From NCBI GenBank assembly GCA_965153355.1, contig OZ231127.1, positions 6,510,001 to 6,574,000 on the forward strand: DNA of 64,000 nucleotides, given 5' to 3'. Both the position numbers and the translations under genes were made by a program. The stretch's first letter is position 1, and each line of letters starts with the position of its first letter. This document shows, piece by piece, positions 31,448-64,000 of this stretch. The notes beneath the pieces are model-generated. The model saw nothing but the letters and a program-made list of their open reading frames with translations. It had not been told where the DNA came from and searched no databases. This DNA is from Flaccisagitta enflata (taxonomy: Eukaryota; Chaetognatha; Sagittoidea; Aphragmophora).

Positions 31448-32089
31448 TATTGGCCTACTTGGCCTTGTTTCTTAATGCATGAAAAAAAAGCTACCCAATG
31501 TGTTTGAAACTGTACGGAAGGTTATTGCGGAGCAAAGAAATATTTGCGGTATGTTTGATCTTCTATAGCTTCTATAGCCTCTCTGTATTTTCTAGCATGC
31601 CATAGCATGTTTGCGATTTCAATTTCATCAATGAAGACACACGACTCTGCCTGTTTATGACAAGCACGCAAAAATAACTGTAATTTGAAAAAAAAAAACA
31701 ACTAATTTTCAAATGCAATTCTAGTTGCGAAGAGACATTTGACGGACCGACTTATCTTTAAAGAGATACTATGAGGCATCTTGTAACGTTTTTTTCATGT
31801 CTTTCACTTTTTGGTGAGTTGTTGTTTCATTATGATGTTAAAAATTTCTCAACCCACTGACCCAAATTCTTTGACCGTTTTTTTCGATCTTATTTTTGTG
31901 CGTGGATTCTGTAATTGCTGTCAGTCACATATTGCTTTGGTTCATAAGCGTGTCTTTCTCTCTGATTGCCTCTTCCTCGAGTTTGTTTTTAATGTCTGTT
32001 TGTCTGTCTGTCTTTCTGTGTGTGTCTCTCTCGGTCTCTGTCTCTATCTGTCTGGCTGTCTGTCTGACGTTCTCTCACTCTCTTAATCT

Positions 32090-32415
<326 letters not shown>

Positions 32416-33092
32416 AGATTTTATATCAAGCAATAAAATAGTATTATCATCACGACAGACCGTCTCCACCCACTTAATAAAAAATCGCCATCAAACAATG
32501 ACCATCTACCACCCCCACCACCACCGCCTCTTCCATAACCACCACCTCCACCTCCTCCTCACCAACCACTACCGCGACCCCCATTCCACCATCACCCCCA
32601 CCCATACCACCTCCTCCTCTTCCATTACCACCACCTCCACCTCCTCACCTACCACTACCTCTACCACCTTTCCTCCATCACCACCACCCTTACCACCTCC
32701 TCCCCCACCATCTACTTCAGTTACCATATCCCCCACAACCCCCTTTTTTTCCTGTTATGCTTTTGCCGTTTGATCATCAATTTTATACGACGAATGCAAA
32801 AAAAATTGAATTAAGATTTCACCGTCCAAATTTGCATGCTTCGGGCAACTTCTGCAAAACCTTGATTTGTGTTACTTGATATCGATGCTGTCCCTTGAAT
32901 TTGAACAAGAAAAAAAAAAAAAGAAAAAAAAAAAAAAGATTCATGGTAGAAAAAAAAAAGTTGGGATCGAGTGCGGAGGAGAGACAATAAACGTGTGTAG
33001 AGACGTAGGTAGACAGACTGACAATGAGACAGACAAACAGACAAAAAGACAGACAGACATAACAAAAAGACACACACACACACAAACACACA

Positions 33093-33175
<83 letters not shown>

Positions 33176-33639
33176 GCGCGCGCGCGAAATAAAGGGCGCA
33201 GAGACAGAGATAGACTAACGTATGGACAGATAGACAGATCAGAGAAAAAGACAAAGACAGAGACAGAGCGCATGTGGTCGTAATGAGGGGGATGATGACG
33301 ATCTCACGATCATGATAGAGATGATGACGATGATGAAGACGATGATGAAGACGATGATGACGACGACGATGACGATGATGACGACGATGATTACGAATGT
33401 GACGAATAGTTTAAATGAGTGCTTTCGGGTTTTTCAAATCAGTCAGCAACAACGACTCAACTAGGCCAGAAGTCAAACAGAGAGAGAGAGAAAAAAGAGA
33501 GACAAGGCCAAACAAAAGGAAAAAAAAAAGAACAAATGACTTTTTGTTTTCTAAATAAATAGCCTAATCATCATTAATGTGATCTCGTGTCTATTTTTTC
33601 TTGTCTTCCACTCTTTCTCTCTCTCGGTCACATCGCGCT

Positions 33640-33843
33640 GGTTTCGTCATCTGCATCTGTCATTTGTCATTAACATCTGACATCGACATCTGTCATCTTC
33701 GGCCCGACATCGACATCTGTCATCTGTATCGTCGAAACTAAAACATCTGTCGTTGGATATAACCATCTGTCGTTGGACATCACCATCTGTCGGTTGGATA
33801 CTGCTATCTGTCAACCTTCGCCGTCTCGCATCTGTCATCCAAA
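33640..33843 (+). promoter_or_regulatory. Repeated CATCTG motifs upstream of exon 1, copy Z
   Basis: Ten CATCTG hexamers occur in about 200 bp ending at the ATG, in a loose repeat such as ACCATCTGTCGTTGG. CATCTG fits the bHLH E-box pattern CANNTG. It could be a 5' UTR or proximal promoter. It could also be only a degenerate minisatellite. Confidence 0.4.
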
Positions 33844-56721
<22,878 letters not shown>

Positions 56722-56829
56722 GAATTTGACGATGTCATTTTTAAAGCTGTAACGATTTCCTTAAAGACGGACAATTACCAACTGAAAGCGATTTTGGTTG
56801 ACTCATGTCAACAATCAAGTGAAAGAAGA

Positions 56830-56882
56830 TGAGGAAGAAGAAGAAGAAGAAGAAGAAGAAGAAGAAGAAGAAGAAGAAGAAG

Positions 56883-56913
<31 letters not shown>

Positions 56914-56952
56914 GAAAAGAAGAAGAAGAAAAAGACGAAGAATAGCAATAGT

Positions 56953-56990
<38 letters not shown>

Positions 56991-57499
56991 TGAAGAAAAG
57001 AAGAAGAAGAAAAAGATTTAAGAAGAAAATATAGAAAGAATGATGAGAAGAAGAAGAAGAAGAAGAAGAAGAAGAAAAAGAAAAAGAAAAAGAAAAAGAA
57101 GAAGAAGATAATAAGATGAAGAAGAAGAAGAAAAAGAAGAGAAGAAAGAAGGAGGAGGAGAAGAAAAATAGAAGAAGAAGAAGAAGAAGAAAAAAGAAGA
57201 AGAGGAAGAAGAAGGAAAGAAGAAGAAGAAGAAGAAGAAGAAGAAGGAGAAGAAGAAGAAGAAGAAGAAGAAGAAGAAGGAGGGAGGAGAAGAAAAAGGG
57301 AAGCAGAAGAAGAAGAAGAAGAAAAGAAGAAGAAGAAAAAAGATGAAGAAGAAAAATATGGAGAAGAAGGAGGAGAAGAAGAAGAAGAAGAAGAAGAAGA
57401 AGAAAAAGAAAAAGAAAAAGAAAAAGAAGAAGAAGAAGAAGAAGAAGATGAAGAAGAAGAAGAAAAGAAGAAGGAGAAGAAAAAGAAGAATAAGAAGAA

Positions 57500-57530
<31 letters not shown>

Positions 57531-57835
57531 AAGAAGAAGAAGAAGAAGAAGAAGAAGAAGAAGAAGAAGAAGAAGAAGAAGAAAGAAGAAGAAGAAGGAG
57601 GAGGAGAAGAAAAAGGAAGTAGGAATAATAAGAAGAAGAAAAAGAAGAAGAGGAAGAAGAAGGAAAGAAGAAGAAGAAGAGAAGAAGAAGAAGAATAGAA
57701 GAAGAAGAAGAAGAAGAAAAAGAAGAAGAAGAAGAAGAAGAAGAAGAAGAAGAAGAAGAACATTTGAAGACGAAGAAGAAGCAAGAAGGTATAGGGCAAT
57801 AGTTAGAAGAAGAAGAAGAAGAAGAAGAAGAGACA
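56830..57835. repeat. (GAA)n tract of about 1 kb, copy W
   Basis: Nearly pure purine on the plus strand for about 1 kb. It replaces the two (GAA)n tracts and the minisatellite block of Y. Confidence 0.95.
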
Positions 57836-58418
57836 GGTAGATACTATCTAGGAAATAAATATACAGACAGCTGGAGTTAAGTTAACTTTTTTACTCACTG
57901 CATGAAATATATGATCAAATACAAACTTTTTTAGCCATTTTATGGTTCTTTTTATCTATGAATTGTACAACATTTTGTAGTAATAAGGCTAACTAATTTA
58001 CTATTATGTGCTTCTGTTTGGATTTTTTATGGGATTGGTCCAGGATTAATACGTTTAAGAGCAGCCTTCAATTGTTTCAATTATCAATAAATTCATGAAA
58101 AATGTGATCTAATGAGGCCAAGCAAGGTGATTTAGTGAATCCGTTTGTCCGATTGTCCATTCATGATTTGAACAGAAATCCTCTTAGTAAGATTTTAGTA
58201 AAATGACACTGTTTCTTTAAAAACGCTGCCATTTGAAAACGGATTAAGCTGCTGAGCTCTGCTGGGTCTTGAATGGATAATTTTTTTGTCATAGTTTGTT
58301 TATCTGTTTTTATTTTCTTATCAAATACAATGGTTTAGCTATTACCATCATGGTTAGGTGTCCGTCTACTTATTTCCTAGATAGTAACGTTAAAACAGTG
58401 ACGGGTGTGAAAATCATC

Positions 58419-58419
<1 letters not shown>

Positions 58420-58472
<53 letters not shown>

Positions 58473-58518
58473 AATACTAACAACAAAAACAACAACAACA
58501 ACAACAACAACAACAAAA

Positions 58519-58552
<34 letters not shown>

Positions 58553-58915
58553 AACAACAACAACAACAACAACAACAAATAAATAACAAAAACAAACAAA
58601 TAATAATAAATAACAATAAATAATGAAAATATAACAACAATAAAATAAATAAATAAATAAAATGAATAAATAAATGTCAACATCAAAGATACAACAACAA
58701 CAACAATAAAATAAATATTAACAATAACAACAATAACAACAACACAATAAATAACAACAACAACAATAACAATAACAACAATAACAACAATAACAACAAC
58801 AATAATAACAATAACAACAACTACAACAACAACAACATCCAGCATAACAACAACAACAACAATACACACACACACACACAACACACACACACACAACAAA
58901 CAACAACAACCACTA
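58420..58915. repeat. (CAA)n/(CAATAA)n tract, copy W
   Basis: CAA-rich DNA between conserved intron 7 sequence and exon 7, without exon 7 fragments. Confidence 0.92.
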
Positions 58916-58936
58916 AAACGACAAGTTCCAACCAAC

Positions 58937-59032
58937 CTTGAGCTTTTTGCCTCCCCAGGCGAGTCTGCGCCTCTCGACCGTCAATTCTCCAAAGTCTCCC
59001 ATCAAGCGACGGAATTTTTCGTCCATCACATC
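58937..59032 (-). CDS. Exon 7, copy W
   Basis: 96 nt, two silent differences from Y (Glu and Gly codons). No fragment copies of this exon are found in the adjacent CAA-rich DNA, unlike Y and Z. Confidence 0.7.
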
Positions 59033-62000
59033 CTAACAAAAAAAAAAAAGAAAAGAAAAATATTGGCATGAACATTTATAGATTGGAGGACCTGAACAAC
59101 TGGACCTGAATAACTAGGTAATAACGACAAAAGATACATTTCTCAGCTAAAAATTGGAAAACAAGGCAAAATAGGCCAATAAGGTGCGACGTGTGGGTAG
59201 TCGAGCGAAAGCGTTACCGACAGACCAACTGACCGACCGACCGACGGACACAGCCATTTATAAAGGTGCTTTGTCGCACCTGAAATGGGAAAAAAGATCT
59301 TTTTACTTCTCAGGCTGAGCAAATAATCATGCTGGCAGTCAAAGTAACAAAGTTCACCACTTTCATCACAGCCAAATGGCAAATGACATTTTTAGTCGCG
59401 TGCACGCGACTCTACACCTTGCCGTGTCGGTCGGTAGGTCGGTAGGTCGGTACGTCCGTCCGTTGGTCTGTCACATTTTTAGATTTTTGACGTTTCTTGA
59501 TGTTTTTTAACATTTTTTACCATTTTTTAGCATTTTTTAACAATTTTTAACATTTTTTATTTAAAAATTTTGATAGTTTTTAATGTTTTTTATCATTTTT
59601 TAACATTCTTTAATATTTTTTTACATTTTTTAACATTTTCTAACATTTTTTTAACATTTTACCTTTTTTAACCTTTTTTAACATTTTTTAACCTTTTTAA
59701 ATATCTTAAACATTTTTTAACATTTTTTACCATTCTTTAACCCTTTTTAACATTTTTTTAACATTCTTTAACATCTTGTAACATATTTTAACATTCTTTA
59801 ACATTTTTTAACATTCATTTTTAAATATCTTAAATACTGTCTAACACCTTTTTAACATTTTTAAATATTTCTAACATATTTTTAACATTTTGTCTGTCAT
59901 TTCCAGACGCACGCGACTGTTGCCCTCTTGGGCTTGTTTTCATGAAATGCTGCAACACTTTCGACGTCGTTGCTGAGACTTTTATCCAATAATAATCGAA
60001 TTATTGCTCATGCGGCATGCGATTTGTTGTAAGAAGAGTACCGTAAATTGAAATGAGTTTCCAAGCGAGATTGGATTTTTTGACTCTCCATGCTACGCAG
60101 AAATTATCAAATGAAGGAGGGGAAATCCATTTGTGATGCAAGTCCATGACAAACAGGCAAATCCGATCATGTAATTTTTCAAACAACAGCAACCAACAGA
60201 TTTTCCTCAAAGAGAGAACGATCTGGGTCTTGGCATCTCTGCCAAATGAGCATAATGAAATTCAGAATTTATCATTGTCTTGCGCAAAAATCTTTCAAAA
60301 TATGATAGAATTACCTTAAAGTTTTTATAATAATCTCGACATGTTGGTAGGTAGTAGATACCTTGGTCGAGATATTTTTGGTCCAACTGTATACATCAAG
60401 AAACAATTTTGATATTCGACATAGTCCAAAATGAAATGAAAGGGTCATTGTCAAAGGGCTTTTTTTACAGATGATAGTGATGTTTTCTGTCCGTCCAATC
60501 GCTGGTTCGTCCTTCCAACATTTGGTAAGTCTGTCGGTTAAGGCCGAGTTCATAATTGTAGAAACTGTGTATTCCCACCCCTATCTAGCCAAAAGCAACT
60601 GATATTGAACCCCGGGAACTGTCTTTGTTTCCTTTATCATGTCAGTATGTTGGTCAATGATTTTAACCATTCGGTTGCCTTAGCACAAAGTCCCTGTAAC
60701 TGTACTTGTAAACAGCTTCATTACCTCTGCTTAGCAGCTCAGGTCAAGAGCTGTGTTGTATACGATAAATTGATCATCCACCAAAAAAAGTTGATGGAGT
60801 TTAAGGAATATTTCGCCTTTTTTTCGTTTTTTTTTAAGCCTCAAATTCAATCCTACAGGGTGTTTCACGCGTTTTGAGGTATTCTCAAACAACATATCTC
60901 TGCTTCTACAAATTCTATTTTAACTTGTGAAAAAAGATCTGGAAACATCATGATCTGCAGATTTCACATATTAAATCTCACAATATTGCAATAATTTTTG
61001 AAGACACTGTATGGTTTTGAAGTCAGCACGTGATTTCAGAGTGCCTGCCATTTATCCCACAAAATTTTTAAATGACACAAACTTTATCACCAAAGATCTG
61101 TTATAATTGGCTACAGAGCCTGGCTTTTTTCATTTTTAAGCAATAATCCGATAGTTTTTAAAATGTAAAACGCAAAATGTTAAAATATATTTTAAAAGAT
61201 GAATAGTTTTGCACAATTGATAAAAAAAAAACAGAAATAGCAGAGTCTGAAATCATTTATCTACTTTAAATTTACATGGTTGCTTCAAAAATTATTGCAA
61301 TATTATGAGATTTTACATGTGAAATATGCAGATAATAATCTTTCCATATCTCTTTTCAGAAGTTAAAAAAAGTTACTAGAAGCAGAGATATGTCGTTTTA
61401 GAAATACCTCAAAACGCGTGAAACACCCTGTCTCTCAGAAAAAAAAAAAGAAAACGTGGAACCTTGGACTTTTGGCAAAAGAAACTTCTTTACTGGGTCT
61501 CTTACCTCAAAGTTCCATTTAGGGGCAATTCAGGTTGAGAGTTTGGCAAAAGGGTCTTCCCCACAAAATGGTTTTATTCATCTGAAAAGGGTCTTCTTCG
61601 ATGAGATTTCTCACCTCAAAGTTCCTTTAAGTGGCCATTGAGGTTGGGACTTTGGCAAAAGGGTCTTTTACACTGAGTTATCTCACCTCAAAGTTCTGTG
61701 GCATTGATAGTTGGGACTTGCAAAAGGGTTTTTTACACTGAGTTTTCTCACCTCAAAGTTCCTGTAAGTGGCCATTGAGGTTGGGACTTTGGCAAAGAGG
61801 TCTTCTAAACTGAGTAATCTCACCCTAAAGTTCCTGTAAGTGGCTATTGAGGTTGGGACTTTGGCAAAAGGGTATTCTTCATTGAATTTTCTTCCCTCAA
61901 AGTTCCTGTAAGTGGCCATTGAGGTTGGGACTTTGGCAAAAGGGTCTTCTACACTGAGTTACTTCACCTCAAAGTTCCTGTAAGTGGCCATTGAGGTTGG

Positions 62001-62703
62001 GACTCTGGCAAAGTGGTCTTCTACACTGAATTTTCTCACCTCAAAGTTCCTCTAATTGGCCATTGAGGTTTGGCCTTTGGCAAAAGGGTCTTCTACACTG
62101 AGTTACTTCACCTCAAAGTTCCTGTAAGTGGCCATTGAGGTTGGGACTCTGGCAAAGTGGTCTTCTACACTGAATTTTCTCACCTCAAAGTTCCTCTAAT
62201 TGGCCATTGAGGTTTGGCCTTTGGCAAAGGGGGTCTTATTCATTGAGTTTTCTCACCTCAAAGTTCCTGTAAGTGGCCATTGAGGTTGGGACTTTGGCAA
62301 AAGGGTCTTCTTCATTGGGTTTTCCGGGCTCAGTTTCAACAGCAAGTTTCATTCCCATGTCCAACTTCTTCTCCATGCCCTCCTCGTCCTTCCACATTGA
62401 AGCGTATTTCCTGAGGAGAGGGATGAAAGAAATAATGACTGAATGAATGAATGAATGAATAAATGAATGAATGATTGTATGACTGAATAAATGAATAAAT
62501 GGATGAATGGATGAAGGCATGAAATGAACATGCCCTCATCCTGCCACTTTAAAGCGAATTCACTAAGGAGATGAATGAATGAATGTTGTTGCTGTCATTG
62601 CTGCTGTTGTTGCTGTTGCTGTTGCTGTTGCTGTTGCCGCTGTTGTCGGTTGTTGCCGATGTTGTTGCTGTTGCTACATATATGTTTCTGCGTTGTTTCA
62701 TGC

Positions 62704-62738
<35 letters not shown>

Positions 62739-63968
62739 TTGTTGCTGTTGTTGCTGTTGTTGTTGTTGCTGTTGTTGTTGCTGTTGTTGTTGCTGTTGTT
62801 GCTGTTTTTGTTGTTGTTCCTGTTGTTATTCCTGTTGTTGTTGTTGTTGTTGTTCCTGTTGTTGTTATTGTTATTGTTGCTGTTGTTGCTGATGTTGTTG
62901 TTTTTGTTTTTGCTGTAGTTGTTCCTGTTGTTGCTATTGTTGCTGTTATTGTTGTTACTGTTATTATTATAGTTGCTGATGCTGTTGCTATTGTTATTTC
63001 AGGTTGTAGTTGTCCTGTTGTTGCTATTGCTGTTGTTATTGTTGTTTTAGCTGCTTGTTGCCAATGCTGCTGTTTTATCTTTGTTGCAGTTGTCTCGTTG
63101 TTGTTAAGGTTGGCTGCTGCTGTTACTTTTCATATATACAAGGTTGCTGATGTTGTTTTTCTTGTTTTTGTTTTGCTGTTCCTGCTGTTGTTATTGTTGT
63201 TGTTATTGTTATTACAGAAGCTTTTGCTGTTGTTGTTGTTGTTGCTGTTGTTATTGTTTTGCTTTGTTGTAGCTGTATTTCCTGTTGTTGTTGATGTTGC
63301 TGTTGTTATTGTTGTTGCTGTTGTTGCTGATGTTGTTTTTGTTGTTCCTGTTGTTGCAGTTGTTCCTGTTGTTGCTATTGTTATTGTTGCTGTTGTTGCT
63401 GATGCTGTTGTTTTTGTTTTTGCTGTAGTTGTTCCTGTTGTTGTTATTGTCAATGATGTTGTTGTTGATGCTGTTGTTTTTTTTTTGTTGTAGTTGTTCC
63501 TGTTGTTGCTGTTATTGTTGTTATTGTTGTTGCTGTTGTTGTTGCCGATGTTGTTGTTTTTGTTTTTGTTTTTGTTGTTCCCGCTGCTGTTGGTGTTGTT
63601 ATTGCTGTTGTAGTTGTTGTTGTTGTTTTTATTTTTGCTGTAGTTGTTGCTGCTGTTGTTGCTGTTGTTGCTGTTGTTGTTGTTGTTGCTGCTGTTGCTG
63701 TTGCTGTTTTTGCTGTCTCTGCTGTTGTTTTTGCTGGGTTGCTGTTGTTGTTGCAGCCGTTGCTGTTGCTGTTACTGTTGCTGTTGCTGTTTTTGTTCTT
63801 TGTTGTTGTTGTTGTTGTCGTTGTTGTTGTTGAAACTTACTTTTTGAGTCCCTCGACGAGGATCTCCTGTGATTGGATGTTGTCTTCGATTTGCTTCATT
63901 TTCAATTCCCTCATTTTTTGTCCAATCTTCAGCAAAATGTCTTCCTCTTGATCCCTACGTTTCAATGC
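58937..63968 (-). CDS. Partial gene copy W, exons 4-7
   Basis: Minus-strand exons 63841-63968, 62530-62562, 62257-62410 and 58937-59032 retain lengths, phases and splice sites. Exon 4 is identical to Y; exons 6 and 7 have two silent changes each, while introns differ widely. This suggests W was coding for much of its separate history. Exon 8 is absent at the 56722 junction, so the copy is cut on that side. Exons 1-3 may lie beyond the right edge. Confidence 0.6.
59182..59281. mobile_element. Short repeat family B, copy W
   Basis: Orthologous to 11881-11980, with several substitutions. Shared by Y, Z and W, hence older than W divergence. Confidence 0.73.
59282..60855. other. Copy W intron 6 sequence
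   Basis: Apart from the family C insertion this is diverged intron, orthologous to 11985-13270. The family A element is absent at about 59982. Confidence 0.7.
59391..59937. mobile_element. Family C element with (TTTTTAACA)n core, insertion private to W
   Basis: Begins AGTCGCGTGCACGCGACTC and ends after CGCACGCGACTGTTGCC and GGGCTTG. The core is an AT-rich TTTTTAACATT repeat. Copy Y at about 12088-12094 goes straight from GACATTC to TTTTCATGAAATG, an empty site. No coding capacity. Confidence 0.75.
60856..61430. mobile_element. Long-TIR foldback element, copy W
   Basis: Diverged orthologue of the Y element; the right TA flank has become TC. Its presence in all copies shows it inserted before the duplications. 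Confidence 0.75.
61500..62256 (-). repeat. 72-bp exon 6 edge repeat, copy W
   Basis: About nine units, with an extra duplication of a two-unit block (61930-62070 and 62080-62220). Confidence 0.82.
62257..62410 (-). CDS. Exon 6, copy W
   Basis: 154 nt, two silent differences from Y. The donor here is GTGAGA, and 72-bp repeats follow. Confidence 0.7.
62530..62562 (-). CDS. Exon 5 microexon, copy W
   Basis: 33 nt with four differences from Y, encoding EFALKWQDEG. The last exon bases are AT instead of AG, changing the split codon from Arg to Met and weakening the donor context. Confidence 0.5.
62575..63833. repeat. (TTG)n/(CTG)n low-complexity tract, copy W intron 4
   Basis: GTTGCTGTTG-type DNA for 1.26 kb, much richer in CTG than Y or Z. 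It ends at the exon 4 donor. Confidence 0.93.
63841..63968 (-). CDS. Exon 4, copy W
   Basis: 128 nt, no difference from Y. Its donor is GTAAGT, stronger than GTCAGT in Y and Z. Confidence 0.7.
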
Positions 63969-64000
63969 CTGTGAGGTGGACAGACGAAGAAAAGGAAAAA

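Larger units (their letters stand above)
56722..64000 (-). repeat. Locus copy W (- orientation), diverged partial copy
   Basis: This stretch is collinear with 7575-15640 of copy Y in direct orientation but clearly more diverged in introns, with many indels. It contains exons 7, 6, 5 and 4 on the minus strand. It lacks the 21-bp minisatellite found at 8000-8560 in Y, the exon 7 fragments and the splice-site element at 12135-12406. It has a private insertion at about 59391-59937. It runs off the right edge. Confidence 0.85.

Overview
The window looks like nuclear DNA of an animal, most likely an invertebrate and possibly an arthropod or crustacean. It has canonical GT/AG introns, a start-codon context of CCAAA before ATG, many short non-autonomous DNA transposons, and extreme microsatellite density ((GA)n, (CA)n, (GAA)n, (CAA)n, (ATTC)n). 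The clade is an inference from style; no named gene fixes it. No transposase, rRNA, tRNA or CRISPR array was recognised.

Layout: one multi-exon locus occurs four times in alternating orientation. Copy X (+) is 1-3847, copy Y (-) is 3848-27052, a 172-bp spacer lies at 27053-27224, copy Z (+) is 27225-56721, and copy W (-) is 56722-64000. Y and Z are the arms of a palindrome of more than 40 kb centred near 27139, almost identical over long stretches (roughly 99% by eye). X and Y form a second palindrome centred near 3850 in an (ATTC)n tract. W resembles Y 7575-15640 in direct orientation but is clearly more diverged, with different transposon insertions.

The gene: joining exons only where splice phases agree gives a 12-exon reading frame in Z (33844-55175), at least 346 codons and still open at the 3' end. 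It encodes a Tyr/Trp-rich and highly charged protein: 'LLPYYKQLVPYYPYYSDY', a coiled-coil-like segment, 'EYALKWQDES' / 'KYASMWKDEE' repeats, and a Pro/Ala/Glu-rich acidic tail. I do not recognise the family. The composition loosely recalls arthropod thick-filament accessory proteins such as myofilin, but that is only a guess to test. Y keeps exons 1-9 and is cut off at the X/Y centre. X keeps only a frameshifted exon 9. W keeps exons 4-7. A second ATG exon (27977-28256 and its mirror) ends in the same phase as exon 1 and may be an alternative first exon.

The most unusual feature is that six of the 13 exons have been amplified into tandem arrays that straddle their own splice sites: 180/159-bp spacing at the alternative first exon, whole exon 3 separated by (ATTC)n, 72-bp at exon 6, fragments of exon 7 in (TTG)n, 93-bp at exon 9, and 80-bp at exon 11. 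A short terminal-inverted-repeat element also sits directly at the 5' splice sites of two different exons. Everything else is intron or intergenic DNA filled with small transposons, minisatellites and microsatellites.
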